From Psychrobacter cibarius (GTDB lineage Bacteria > Pseudomonadota > Gammaproteobacteria > Pseudomonadales > Moraxellaceae): a DNA stretch of 64,000 bases. The translations under genes were made by a program, and so were the position numbers. The notes beneath the pieces were generated by a model, which was not told the origin of the DNA, did not search any database, and saw nothing but the letters and a program-made list of their open reading frames with translations. Shown here one piece after another: positions 36,350 to 45,279 of this stretch (the first letter of the stretch is position 1; every line of letters starts with the position of its first letter). The stretch covers positions 1 to 64,000 of the forward strand of contig NZ_JABASQ010000014.1 of the NCBI RefSeq assembly GCF_016107535.1. The letters are read 5' to 3'.

Positions 36350-37834
36350 ATGAGTCGTGAAATCTTAACGGTAGTAGAAACTGTCAGTAATGAAAAGGGC
36401 TTAAATCCTGAAGATATCTTTGAAGCGATAGAAGACGCTTTGGTGGTATCGACTAAGAAAAAAGTATACACCGAACAGCCAGAAGTGGCAGTACGGGTTG
36501 CTATCGACCGTACAACGGGCGATTATGATACTTATCGTTACTGGACAGTGGTTGCAGATGAAGACCATGAAATGCCTGCTTGTCAGCTAGCCATCAGCGA
36601 TCTTGATCCAGAAGAATGGTCAATCGGCGATGTCAAAGAAGAACAGATTGAATCGATTGAGTTTGGTCGTATTGCTGCGACGCAAGCCAAACAAGTCATC
36701 ATCCAAAAGATTCGTGAAGCTGAGCGTAATTTAGTAGCAGATGCTTTTGAGCCACGTGTTGGCGAGATGATGTATGGCGAAGTCAAGAAGCAGACCCGTG
36801 ATGGCTATATCATTGATCTAGGTGACAATGCCGAAGGCTATTTGTCACGTGATCAGATGCTGCCGCGTGAGCAATTACGTGCAAAATCACGTATCAATGC
36901 CATTTTGTATCATGTCAACCGTGAAAACCGCGGCGCTCAGTTGTTACTGTCTCGTACTCATCCTGAAATGCTTTCAGCATTGATGCAAAAAGAAGTGCCT
37001 GAGATTGCCGAACAAATTATTGAAATCCGCAACGTCGCGCGCTTGCCGGGTACTCGTGCTAAAATAGCTGTGAAAACCAACGATCATCGTATCGATCCAG
37101 TTGGCGCTTGTATTGGTATGCGTGGTACACGTATCCAAGCCGTACAGCAGGAGCTTGATGGCGAACGCATTGATGTGGTGGTGTGGTCAGACGATCCAGC
37201 ACAGTTCATTATCAGTGCTTTAGAGCCAGCTGACGTCAGTAGCATCATCTTGGATGAAGATACGCAAACGGCTGATATTATCTTTAGCACCAATGATCAG
37301 TTGGCGCGTGCGATCGGTTCACAAGGTCAAAACGTACGTTTAGCGTCTGAGCTAACGGGTTATAAGCTTAATATGATGCTAGAAGAAGAATATCAGCAGC
37401 GTCAACAAAACGAATCTAAAGCCTTTATCGAATTATTCTATGAACGTTTAGAAGTAGATAAAGACTTAGCGCAAGCACTTGTCGATATTGGTTTTACCAG
37501 TATTGAAGAAGTGGCTTACGTACCAGTTGAAACCTTTTATGATATTGAAGGTCTAGATGATGAAGCGATTGAGATGATTCAAGAGCGTGCAAAAGAAGTC
37601 GTCATCGCTGATGAGCTGGTCAAACAACAGAACATGAAAGAGCCAAGTCAAGAGCTACAAGAGCTTGAAGGTATGACAGTCAATTGGGCCTATAAAATGG
37701 CACAAAAAGACATTATTACCGTTGATGATTTGGCAGAACAAGCAGTCTTCGATCTCGAAGATATCGAAGGTTTAGACTCTGAAACCGCAGGAAAACTCAT
37801 CATGAAAGCTCGGGAATCTTGGTTCAATGAATAA
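36350..37834 (+). CDS. nusA: Transcription termination/antitermination factor NusA
   Basis: NusA binds RNA polymerase and nascent RNA, and promotes pausing, termination and rRNA antitermination. The 494-residue protein has the N-terminal polymerase-binding domain (1-130), an S1 domain (about 137-200, with MYGEVKKQTRDGYIIDLG), two KH domains (about 230-345, with VGACIGMRGTRIQ and AIGSQGQNVRLA) and two C-terminal acidic helix-hairpin-helix repeats (about 360-494), which are found in gammaproteobacteria. It is 158 bp after rimP. Confidence 0.95.
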   Translation: MSREILTVVETVSNEKGLNPEDIFEAIEDALVVSTKKKVYTEQPEVAVRVAIDRTTGDYDTYRYWTVVADEDHEMPACQLAISDLDPEEWSIGDVKEEQIESIEFGRIAATQAKQVIIQKIREAERNLVADAFEPRVGEMMYGEVKKQTRDGYIIDLGDNAEGYLSRDQMLPREQLRAKSRINAILYHVNRENRGAQLLLSRTHPEMLSALMQKEVPEIAEQIIEIRNVARLPGTRAKIAVKTNDHRIDPVGACIGMRGTRIQAVQQELDGERIDVVVWSDDPAQFIISALEPADVSSIILDEDTQTADIIFSTNDQLARAIGSQGQNVRLASELTGYKLNMMLEEEYQQRQQNESKAFIELFYERLEVDKDLAQALVDIGFTSIEEVAYVPVETFYDIEGLDDEAIEMIQERAKEVVIADELVKQQNMKEPSQELQELEGMTVNWAYKMAQKDIITVDDLAEQAVFDLEDIEGLDSETAGKLIMKARESWFNE

Positions 37835-37985
37835 GCGGTAACTGCATATCGCTGTCTTTTAGTGATATGCTATCGATAATAAAGTGCTGGTATGAACGCA
37901 GTACCAATACCAGCCTTACCCCAATCATTTGTAGCCAACAACTGAATTGAACATATAGCAAATAATAGACAGTAGGTGATAATAA

Positions 37986-40712
37986 ATGGCAGATAAGACC
38001 GTCAAAGAACTGGCAGATATGGTAGGCAAAACCGCAAGTGCTGTACAACAGCAATTGGTAGATGCTGGACTGCCTGCTCGTGCAGAGGGTGACCTAGTCA
38101 CTGAGCTTGAGCAAGAGAAGTTGGTGACGTATTTAAAGCAAAGTCATGGTCAGCAAGAAAAGCGTCGTATTAGTCTTAAATCTAAGACAACTAGCACTGC
38201 GCGCGTGACCGGCTCTTCAGGTAAATCTAAGAGCGTCAATGTGGAAGTGCGTAAAAAGAAAGTATTTGAAAAGCCTGATCCAGAAAAAATGGCTGAAGAG
38301 TTGGCTGCGCGTGAGCAAGCGATGATTGAGTCGCAAGAACGTGCTGCTAAAGATGCTGAAGAGCGTGCTGCTACCAAGAAGAAATCTGAAGAACGTCAAG
38401 CTGCAACCTTGGCGGCAATGCGTGCAAGCTTAGGCTCTAGCAAAAAGTCAGATGATAAAAACGACGATATCTCAACCTCAGTGGTTGTGAAAAAAGGTGG
38501 CAAAACCACTGTCGAAGTAAAACCTAAAGACCAACCGAAGAAAAAAATTGCAGCGACGAAACCGAAAGTTGAAACGGCGGTTGAGCGTAAAGCGCGCGAA
38601 ATGCGTGAGAAAGAAGAAGCTCGTTTACGTGAAATCGAAACAGAAACACGCCGCGCTCAAGCTGAAGAAGCACAGAAACGTACGCTTGAACAAATGCGTA
38701 AAATGGCTGGAAAATATACAGATCAGCCTGCATCTGAAGTTCGTAAAGATGAGCCACTAGCAGAAGGTTTGGTTGGTGATGCCTTAGAAGAATCGTTTGA
38801 AAAAGAACGTCGTGAAATCAAGCGTGGCACCAGTAGTACTAGTGCTCGTGGCCGTGGTCGTCGTAAGAATCAAGATGAGCGTGAAATCAAAAACCGTAAA
38901 AACGGTTTGCGTTCAACGCAAGCATCACAGCATAAGTTCGAAAAACCTGTTGAAAAAATTGTTTACGATGTTGAGATTAGTGAACAAATTACAGTTGCAG
39001 ATCTTGCTCAACGTATGGCAGTTAAAGCGCGCGAAGTCACCAAATTGCTTATGAAAATGGGTGAGATGGCTCGTGAGTCAGATACGATTGATCAAGCGAC
39101 AGCAAGTTTACTCGTCGAAGAGATGGGTCACAATCCAGTACTGGTCAGTGATACTAAGGTTGAAGACGATCTACAAGACGCCGTTGATGAGCGTAGCAGT
39201 AACGTTCAAACTCGTCCGCCAGTAGTCACGATCATGGGTCACGTCGATCACGGTAAGACATCATTACTTGATAAAATTCGTGAAACAAAAGTGGCAACTG
39301 GTGAAGCGGGTGGTATTACTCAGCATATCGGTGCTTATCACGTTAAAACCGATCGTGGTGTGATTACCTTCCTTGATACTCCAGGTCACGCGGCCTTTAG
39401 TGCTATGCGTTCACGCGGTGCACAGGCGACTGATATTGTTGTGTTAGTTGTTGCCGCTGATGATGGTATGATGCCGCAAACAGCAGAAGCTATTGATCAT
39501 GCTCGTGCTGCTGGTACGCCAATTATCGTTGCAATTAATAAAATGGATAAGCCAAGCGCTGATCCAGATCGCGTCCTTAATGAATTGACTGCTAAAGAAG
39601 TCGTTTCAGAAGAGTGGGGCGGCGATACCCCAATGGCTCGCATCTCAGCCAAAACCGGCGATGGTATTGATGAGCTGCTAGAACTTATTAGCCTACAAGC
39701 TGAACTAATGGAGCTAGAAGCACCGTTAGATGGCGCTGCTCAAGGTGTGGTCATTGAATCAAGACTTGAAAAAGGGCGCGGTCCGGTTGTTAGTGTCTTG
39801 GTTAAAAAAGGCACATTGAAGCAAGGTGACTTGGTCTTGGCTGGCGAGCATTATGGTAAAGTTCGTGCGATGACTGATGAACATGGTAAGCGTATTCAAT
39901 CAGCGGGTCCTTCTATCCCTGTGGAAATTTTAGGCCTACCTGAAACGCCAGCAGCTGGCAGCGAGTTCTTAGTCTTAACCGACGAGAAAAAAGCTCGCGA
40001 AGTGGCAGAGTTTAGAAGTAACCGTGAGCGTGAGCGTCAACTTGAACGTCAGAATGCCATGCGTTTAGAAAGCATGTTTGATCAGATGGAACAAGGTGAT
40101 GTGTCATTCTTGAATATCGTATTGAAAACGGATGTTCGTGGTTCGCTTGAAGCACTGCTTTCTGCATTGAATGAGCTATCAACTGATGAAGTTAAAGTCA
40201 GAGTAATCAGCTCAGGCGTCGGTCCTATCTCTGAATCTGATGTGACACTTGCAGAATCTAGCGAAGCGGTATTGTTAGGTTTCAACGTTCGTGCTGATGC
40301 GACCGCACGTCGCAAAGCGGATGCCGCCAACATGGATATCCGTTATTACAGCGTTATCTATGGTTTGATTGATGATGTGAAAGCAGCTATGAGTGGTATG
40401 CTTGCGCCAGAACATCGTGAGAAAATCCTTGGTGTTGCAGACGTTCGTGAAGTATTCCGTTCTAGTAAGTTCGGTGCTGCTGCTGGTTGTATGGTGGTTG
40501 AAGGTACAATTTATCGCAACAAACCGATCCGCGTATTGCGTGATGACCAAGTTATCTTTACCGGTCAATTGCAATCATTGCGTCGCTATAAAGAAGACGT
40601 TAATGAAGTACGTACTGGCATGGAATGCGGTATGGCTGTTCGTGGCTATGATGTCGAAGCTGGCGATAAGATCGAAGTCTTTGAAATCCAAGAGTTTGCA
40701 CGTACTATCTAA
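37986..40712 (+). CDS. infB: Translation initiation factor IF-2
   Basis: IF-2 is the GTPase that brings initiator tRNA to the 30S subunit. The 908-residue protein starts with an IF2_N helical domain (1-50), followed by a long Lys/Glu/Ala-rich charged region (about 70-290), another IF2_N-like domain (about 325-375) and the GTPase core: G1 GHVDHGKT (about 417-424), G3 DTPGH (about 463-467) and G4 NKMD (about 517-520). Domains II, III and IV follow, the last binding fMet-tRNA. It lies 151 bp after nusA. An internal start giving a shorter isoform is possible but not evident. Confidence 0.96.
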   Translation: MADKTVKELADMVGKTASAVQQQLVDAGLPARAEGDLVTELEQEKLVTYLKQSHGQQEKRRISLKSKTTSTARVTGSSGKSKSVNVEVRKKKVFEKPDPEKMAEELAAREQAMIESQERAAKDAEERAATKKKSEERQAATLAAMRASLGSSKKSDDKNDDISTSVVVKKGGKTTVEVKPKDQPKKKIAATKPKVETAVERKAREMREKEEARLREIETETRRAQAEEAQKRTLEQMRKMAGKYTDQPASEVRKDEPLAEGLVGDALEESFEKERREIKRGTSSTSARGRGRRKNQDEREIKNRKNGLRSTQASQHKFEKPVEKIVYDVEISEQITVADLAQRMAVKAREVTKLLMKMGEMARESDTIDQATASLLVEEMGHNPVLVSDTKVEDDLQDAVDERSSNVQTRPPVVTIMGHVDHGKTSLLDKIRETKVATGEAGGITQHIGAYHVKTDRGVITFLDTPGHAAFSAMRSRGAQATDIVVLVVAADDGMMPQTAEAIDHARAAGTPIIVAINKMDKPSADPDRVLNELTAKEVVSEEWGGDTPMARISAKTGDGIDELLELISLQAELMELEAPLDGAAQGVVIESRLEKGRGPVVSVLVKKGTLKQGDLVLAGEHYGKVRAMTDEHGKRIQSAGPSIPVEILGLPETPAAGSEFLVLTDEKKAREVAEFRSNRERERQLERQNAMRLESMFDQMEQGDVSFLNIVLKTDVRGSLEALLSALNELSTDEVKVRVISSGVGPISESDVTLAESSEAVLLGFNVRADATARRKADAANMDIRYYSVIYGLIDDVKAAMSGMLAPEHREKILGVADVREVFRSSKFGAAAGCMVVEGTIYRNKPIRVLRDDQVIFTGQLQSLRRYKEDVNEVRTGMECGMAVRGYDVEAGDKIEVFEIQEFARTI

Positions 40713-40800
40713 CGTTACAGTTCGATAGCAGGATATCTAATCATGCAATATGCTTAATCAGCTGAGCAGATTAGTATCTTCTTAATATCTAGCTGTACTT

Positions 40801-40834
40801 AGGCCTAACAGGTACATCCTGCTAGGCCTTTTTT
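40801..40834 (+). terminator. Terminator-like hairpin between infB and rbfA
   Basis: AGGCCTAACAGG pairs with CCTGCTAGGCCT (one mismatch) around a 5-base loop and is followed by six T. It looks like a full intrinsic terminator inside a block usually cotranscribed. It may allow partial read-through, or rbfA may have its own promoter. Confidence 0.82.
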
Positions 40835-40915
40835 ACCAACTATTAGTCCTAAAATTTGTTAATAAGCCAATATATCAATCAGTGAAAATAAGCCATATTA
40901 AAGTAAGGTAACAAT

Positions 40916-41320
40916 ATGAACCAACGTCTACAACGCTTAGCCGACCAAATTCAACGTGAGCTTGCTGTTCTCATCCGTGATGCAGTCAATGACCCTCGTT
41001 TGACTGGTTTTGTCACTATTTCCAGTGTCAAGGTTAGTCCTGACTTAGGATATGCTGATGTCTATGTCACCATCATGGAGCCTGAGCTTAATGATTCCAT
41101 GAATAAGACCAATCATGAAGAGAGTATCAAAGTACTTAATAAAGCGGCGGGCTTTTTGCGTACTGAATTGAGCCACAGTCTCAAAACACGTACCACACCA
41201 CGCTTGCGTTTTCATTATGACGAAGTGACTGCTCGTGGTAATTACATGATGGATTTAATCAGTAAAGCAGTTATTAAGACTGAAGAAAATGAGTCTGACG
41301 AGCAAGAAAACGAAGAGTAG
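40916..41320 (+). CDS. rbfA: Ribosome-binding factor A (RbfA)
   Basis: RbfA is a cold-shock associated factor that binds the 30S subunit during late maturation of 16S rRNA. The 134-residue protein is a single KH-like domain with the family's segments RLADQIQRELAVLI at the start, VSPDLGYADVYVTI, and TRTTPRLRFHYDE near 95-108, then an acidic tail (DEQENEE). AAGG precedes the ATG. The truB start lies 16 bp after its stop. Confidence 0.93.
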   Translation: MNQRLQRLADQIQRELAVLIRDAVNDPRLTGFVTISSVKVSPDLGYADVYVTIMEPELNDSMNKTNHEESIKVLNKAAGFLRTELSHSLKTRTTPRLRFHYDEVTARGNYMMDLISKAVIKTEENESDEQENEE

Positions 41321-41336
41321 AAGGGTAAAAGTCGTT

Positions 41337-42416
41337 ATGTCTATCGCATCTACGCAAGCGGATAAAAAGTCTAGTAATCACCCTAACAAGATTAAAGTCT
41401 CGGGTGTTATTTTAGTCGACAAACCCAAAGGCATGACTTCACAGCAAGTGGTTTCAAAGGTGAAGTATCTTTTTAAGTCGCCAAATCATGACAGTAAAAA
41501 AGCGGGGCACACAGGGACACTTGACCCAATGGCAACCGGTCTATTGCCGATTTGTATGGGTGAAGCGACGAAATTTAGTCATTATCAGCTAGATGCGGAC
41601 AAATCCTATCAAGCAACTATTTTACTTGGCAGTCAGACTGATACGGGTGATGCCGATGGTCAAATCGTTGCACAAGCACCCATTCTAGCGTTTGATAATG
41701 CACTGTTAGGCAAAGTTGCCCAGCAGTTTTTAGGTGCTCAGCAGCAGATACCACCGATGTATTCTGCACTAAAAAAAGATGGCAAAAAACTCTATGAGTA
41801 TGCTCGTGCGGGAATCGAGGTAGAACGAGCGCCTAGAAATATTGTAATCAAGGCCATTGATTTAAAAGCGCTTGATCATGAGCAAATTCAATTGACAGTG
41901 ACCTGTACTAAAGGTACTTATGTGCGTGTACTCGGTGAAGACATCGCCAAAGCGATGGGTACATTAGGGCATTTGACTGCATTACGCCGTACGCAGGTTG
42001 GTGATTTTAAAATCAATGATGCGATTACTTTGTCAGACTTGGAAGCATTAGCGTTTGATAACAGGCAAGAGCAATTGATGCCGGTAGATGCTTGCATTAA
42101 TATTGAAGCTGAGATGGTATTGACGGTTGAGCAGTGTGAGCGTATACACATGGGTCAACGTTTGAATGTATTTGAGCAACTGACAGACAGTCTGCGCGAC
42201 TATATTTCAACTAGTATCAGCCATCAGTCGTCTGTGTCAGAAAACAACGATATTCAACTAGATAGTGATATGGTTAGTAGTGAAGATGACCAACAACCCC
42301 TGATCCATGAGATTCCAGCTGATATTCGTTTGATAAATCAGCAAGGTCAGTTTCTTGGATTGGGTGCCGTAAGTCTCAACGGTAGATTGCAGCCTAAAAA
42401 ATTGATCCAGCGTTAA
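41337..42416 (+). CDS. truB: tRNA pseudouridine-55 synthase TruB
   Basis: TruB makes pseudouridine 55 in the T loop of tRNAs. The catalytic aspartate is Asp63 in the conserved HTGTLDPMATG motif, and the KGTYVRVLGEDIA region is also intact. I chose ATG 41337 (359 residues), 16 bp after the rbfA stop; the frame opens earlier inside rbfA. A Ser/Asp-rich insert (about 285-330) interrupts the C-terminal PUA-like domain and makes it longer than E. coli TruB (314). The domain's final strand (FLGLGAVSLNGRLQPKKLI) is still present. Confidence 0.93.
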   Translation: MSIASTQADKKSSNHPNKIKVSGVILVDKPKGMTSQQVVSKVKYLFKSPNHDSKKAGHTGTLDPMATGLLPICMGEATKFSHYQLDADKSYQATILLGSQTDTGDADGQIVAQAPILAFDNALLGKVAQQFLGAQQQIPPMYSALKKDGKKLYEYARAGIEVERAPRNIVIKAIDLKALDHEQIQLTVTCTKGTYVRVLGEDIAKAMGTLGHLTALRRTQVGDFKINDAITLSDLEALAFDNRQEQLMPVDACINIEAEMVLTVEQCERIHMGQRLNVFEQLTDSLRDYISTSISHQSSVSENNDIQLDSDMVSSEDDQQPLIHEIPADIRLINQQGQFLGLGAVSLNGRLQPKKLIQR

Positions 42417-42792
42417 TGTTACGGTTCTTATATAACCCTCGTTTAAACACGATTTAGCTTACTAATAGTTTACACTAATCACATATCCTCACATTTTATT
42501 GCAGGTTTCACCTATGGTGGAACCTGTTTTTTTTGTACTTTAGATCTACCGGATAGGAAGTCTGGATAGAAAAATAAATCGAACTAAGACTCTAAGAATA
42601 AGAACATAAAAAAATAATAAGATAAAAAGTCATATATCAAAAATAAAAACTAGGTTCGAAAGAGAATATTTAATATGAACAAGATGGGTCAGAGGAAGAC
42701 TATACAGCCAATAATAACAACGACTCATAAAAATAAAGTATGAATAATAAAACAACTAAAAGAAAATCACTCATAACGAAAAAAGGAATATC
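42417..42792. other. Intergenic region between truB and the PfpI-family gene
   Basis: The gap holds the truB terminator and then very A-rich sequence (about 42590-42790). I see no gene. The promoter of the PfpI-family gene is probably here. Confidence 0.5.
42502..42534 (+). terminator. Terminator of the rimP-to-truB block
   Basis: CAGGTTTCACC pairs with GGTGGAACCTG (one G-T wobble) around a 3-base loop and is followed by eight T. It is a textbook intrinsic terminator. Confidence 0.93.
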
Positions 42793-43317
42793 ATGAAAAC
42801 CATCGCTTTTTTACTACACAATAACTTCGAGCAAGCAGAATACGAAGAGGTTAATAATCAACTCAAAAATAAAGGTTACAAGACACTTCTTATAACCACA
42901 AATAAAGAAAAAGAAGTGCAAGCCATGCAGCAAGATGTAGACAAAGGCGACACCTTTATTGCTGATATTTTTGCAAAGGACGCAAGCGTTTCTGATTATG
43001 ATGCGTTGGTACTACCAGGTGGTACTGTCAATGCGGATACGATTCGTGGCAATGAAGAGGCTCATAGTATTATCAATGCTATCAATGATGCAGGCAAGCC
43101 ATTAGCCGTCATTTGCCATGCTCCTTGGGTACTTATCAATACAGGTATTGCCAAAGGTAAAACGCTCACTGCTTATCATACGCTGCAGATAGATTTAGAA
43201 AACGCTGGTGCAAAATTTGTAGATCAAACAGTACAGGTAGACGGTAATTTGATTACCTCACGTAATCCAGATGATATCAGCAATTTCGTTGATGCTATTG
43301 ATAAGGCATTATCTTAA
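42793..43317 (+). CDS. DJ-1/PfpI family protein (YhbO/YajL type)
   Basis: The 174-residue protein is a single DJ-1/PfpI domain. The nucleophile elbow cysteine is in AVICHAPW (about residue 113), with a nearby glutamate (NFEQAEYEE) at the N-terminus and the LPGGTVNADTIR loop. Proteins of this type have been reported as stress-related proteases, glyoxalases or deglycases; the true activity here is unknown. AAGGAA precedes the ATG. Two very small hydrophilic genes follow, so it may be part of a stress-induced cluster. Confidence 0.87.
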   Translation: MKTIAFLLHNNFEQAEYEEVNNQLKNKGYKTLLITTNKEKEVQAMQQDVDKGDTFIADIFAKDASVSDYDALVLPGGTVNADTIRGNEEAHSIINAINDAGKPLAVICHAPWVLINTGIAKGKTLTAYHTLQIDLENAGAKFVDQTVQVDGNLITSRNPDDISNFVDAIDKALS

Positions 43318-43416
43318 TTTTTCTACCCATTTACTGAATAATCAATTATTTATATTTCTTAAACATTCACAACTTATATTTCTTAAACATCCACAACCGT
43401 AACTGAGGAAAACATT

Positions 43417-43578
43417 ATGTCAAACTCTAACCCAAACGATACCAAGCTTGAGCAACAACGTTCTGAGTCAGTAACTGCAGCACTTAAAAGCCAAACTGAG
43501 AACAATCATACTGAAGATAGTGAAGCCGCAGCAGATCGTATTGCAGACAACCTAGGAAATGCTAAAGAAGACAAATAG
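43417..43578 (+). CDS. Small hydrophilic protein (53 aa), unknown
   Basis: This short gene has ATG with GAGG 8 bases upstream. The product is very hydrophilic: Asn, Ser, Glu and Asp dominate, there is no cysteine, tryptophan or aromatic residue, and a helix-like stretch EAAADRIADNLGNAKED ends it. Such a composition suggests a disordered or stress-type protein. It has no recognised family. It lies 99 bp after the PfpI-family gene and before another small protein that also starts Met-Ser-Asn-Ser. Confidence 0.6.
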   Translation: MSNSNPNDTKLEQQRSESVTAALKSQTENNHTEDSEAAADRIADNLGNAKEDK

Positions 43579-43721
43579 AGTATGTAACGTGTTATCCATA
43601 ATAAGGTAACACTGATATATTTGCTGATCATCTCTACATCTCAATGCCACTGATGACATTTGCATCTCAATGTAAAAAGTATAAAACAGCTACTTCAAAA
43701 AATAATAATTCAGGAGCTAAT

Positions 43722-43898
43722 ATGAGTAATTCATTGAATAACATGGATGAGCAAGAAAAAGAGATTGAAAGGCTTGCAAAAGACATCAATCCTAGCGAAC
43801 ATGCTACTCCTGATAGTTTAGCAGAAGTTACCACAGCTGCACCGCTTGAAGATGATGAACTAGGCGGTAACGCGACGGAAGATGACGTTAAGAAATAA
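43722..43898 (+). CDS. Small acidic protein (58 aa), unknown
   Basis: The ATG at 43722 follows AGGAG at an ideal distance; upstream codons in the same frame lack one. The 58-residue product is strongly acidic, has no cysteine or tryptophan, and contains the stretch EQEKEIERLAKDINPSEHA followed by an acidic end (LEDDELGG, EDDVKK). It has no recognised family. A terminator follows. It may be related to the preceding 53-residue gene in composition, but the sequences are not clearly homologous. Confidence 0.6.
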   Translation: MSNSLNNMDEQEKEIERLAKDINPSEHATPDSLAEVTTAAPLEDDELGGNATEDDVKK

Positions 43899-44265
43899 GC
43901 AAATTCTTTTGCCTATTGACGGATGATTTAACTATAAAAAATAAATCTGACTTTACAAGTATTATGAAAAACTGCTGCTAGTTCAGCAGTTTTTTGTTAT
44001 AATCACTGTCACATTTACATTAGGTTGAGATAAGACATCGTGCTTCATAGGCTGTCCAAAACGGATAGTTATATTAAGTGCTCTCTCATCGCAGCTTATC
44101 CTAAATGGTCGTTATGACTAATTAGCTTGTCGTACACTAGGTCAACTCTAGTAATGCAGGGTTGTCCTGAATGACGTGCAGGTTATTTTATTTACTATTC
44201 TACTGCTTTAGATCTTACTCAAATTCGAGAATGTCTTAAAGCTTTTAGCATTGCCGGAGATATTT
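43899..44265. other. Leader region upstream of rpsO
   Basis: After a terminator at 43967-43995 comes an apparent -10 box TATAAT (43999-44004) and a long untranslated region before rpsO. In E. coli, S15 represses its own translation through a leader structure; a leader of some 240 bases would leave room for that, but I cannot show the fold. Confidence 0.35.
43967..43995 (+). terminator. Terminator after the small acidic protein gene
   Basis: AAAAACTGCTG pairs with CAGCAGTTTTT around a 6-base loop and continues into a T-run. Confidence 0.88.
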
Positions 44266-44532
44266 ATGCTAACTAATACCGATCGCGAACAAATCATTGC
44301 TCAATACCAACGTGGCGAAAATGACACTGGTTCTCCAGAAGTTCAAGTAGCTCTATTGAGTGCTCGTATCAACGATTTGCAGAACCATTTTAAAGCACAT
44401 AAAGCTGATCATCATAGCCGTCGCGGTCTTATCCGTATGGTTAACACGCGTCGTAAATTGCTTGATTATCTAAAAGGTAAAGATCTTGGTCGTTACACCA
44501 CGCTTATCAGCCAGTTAGGTCTACGTCGTTAA
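44266..44532 (+). CDS. rpsO: 30S ribosomal protein S15
   Basis: S15 is a primary 16S rRNA-binding protein in the central domain of the 30S subunit. The 88-residue product matches the family in length and has the conserved [38 protein letters not shown] and the [13 protein letters not shown] end. I chose ATG 44266 (Leu second), because GGAG lies 7 bases upstream; an upstream start adding five residues is unlikely. It is followed by a terminator and pnp, the conserved rpsO-pnp order. Confidence 0.96.
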   Translation: MLTNTDREQIIAQYQRGENDTGSPEVQVALLSARINDLQNHFKAHKADHHSRRGLIRMVNTRRKLLDYLKGKDLGRYTTLISQLGLRR

Positions 44533-45279
44533 TCTAACGACAATAGTACGAGTGGATGCTAAAATAAAAGAAGCCATCATATGGTGCTATTTTAGAATTT
44601 TTGCTGAATCGCTTGGAACTTGCTTGTTGCTATCGATAAAATAGATTTTTCTAAAAACGGTGTGGAATAGTTTCACGCCGTTTTTTTATGCTTATTCATT
44701 TTCAAGATTGATTTTGGATAGCATTGGTTATAAAGACCAATTCAAAGTAGGTAATAGAAGTTTTCGTAAAAACAGTAACACTAGAGCCTAGAGCTAAGTG
44801 TTTTCTATCGATAATTGCTGTGTTCCGCAATTCATTGGTCAATGGCTATAAATCACTGTAAAATAATGCCTTGTGAGTTTGATAGTATATCTACTACATA
44901 TATGGTGACTATTTATAAAATACCCGTTTCTTAGCTTATAGAATAGCTAGCTGCGCTAATATCCAACGCTCAAAAGCGCAGAAAAATAGCCTATAGGGTT
45001 TTTAGCACCGAAGTCTTTTGACTTAAGGTCTTTTTGATAGTATTTATAGTAAAGCCAAAATTGAATGACCAAATATACACAATAGTACGATGTCTAGCAC
45101 CGATAGGCATATGGAATAACTAGGTAATGTTATTGGCACTGGTTGAGATGATTTCTGAGAGAAAGACTGTCAATTATTAGTCATATACACTAGTAGTCAC
45201 ATATACAGAATTTTAATGAAAAATATCAGCTTTTTATAATGCTTATATTACTTTCGTCAGTCAACATTAGGAAGATTAT
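44533..45279. other. Intergenic region between rpsO and pnp
   Basis: This 747-bp gap holds the rpsO terminator and a long pnp upstream region. A perfect 7-bp hairpin (CTGCGCT at 44951-44957, AGCGCAG at 44975-44981) lies about 300 bp before the pnp start. In E. coli an RNase III-cut hairpin in the pnp leader mediates autoregulation; whether this one plays that part is unknown. No gene was found. Confidence 0.4.
44653..44687 (+). terminator. Terminator after rpsO
   Basis: AAAAACGGTGTG pairs with CACGCCGTTTTT (one wobble) and is followed by a run of T to 44687. It separates rpsO from pnp. Confidence 0.9.

Noticed and set aside
36846..36861. Other CACGTG cores as further parS sites (for example in nusA)
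   Set aside because: The flanking bases do not match the palindrome; only 5759-5774 has all 16 positions.
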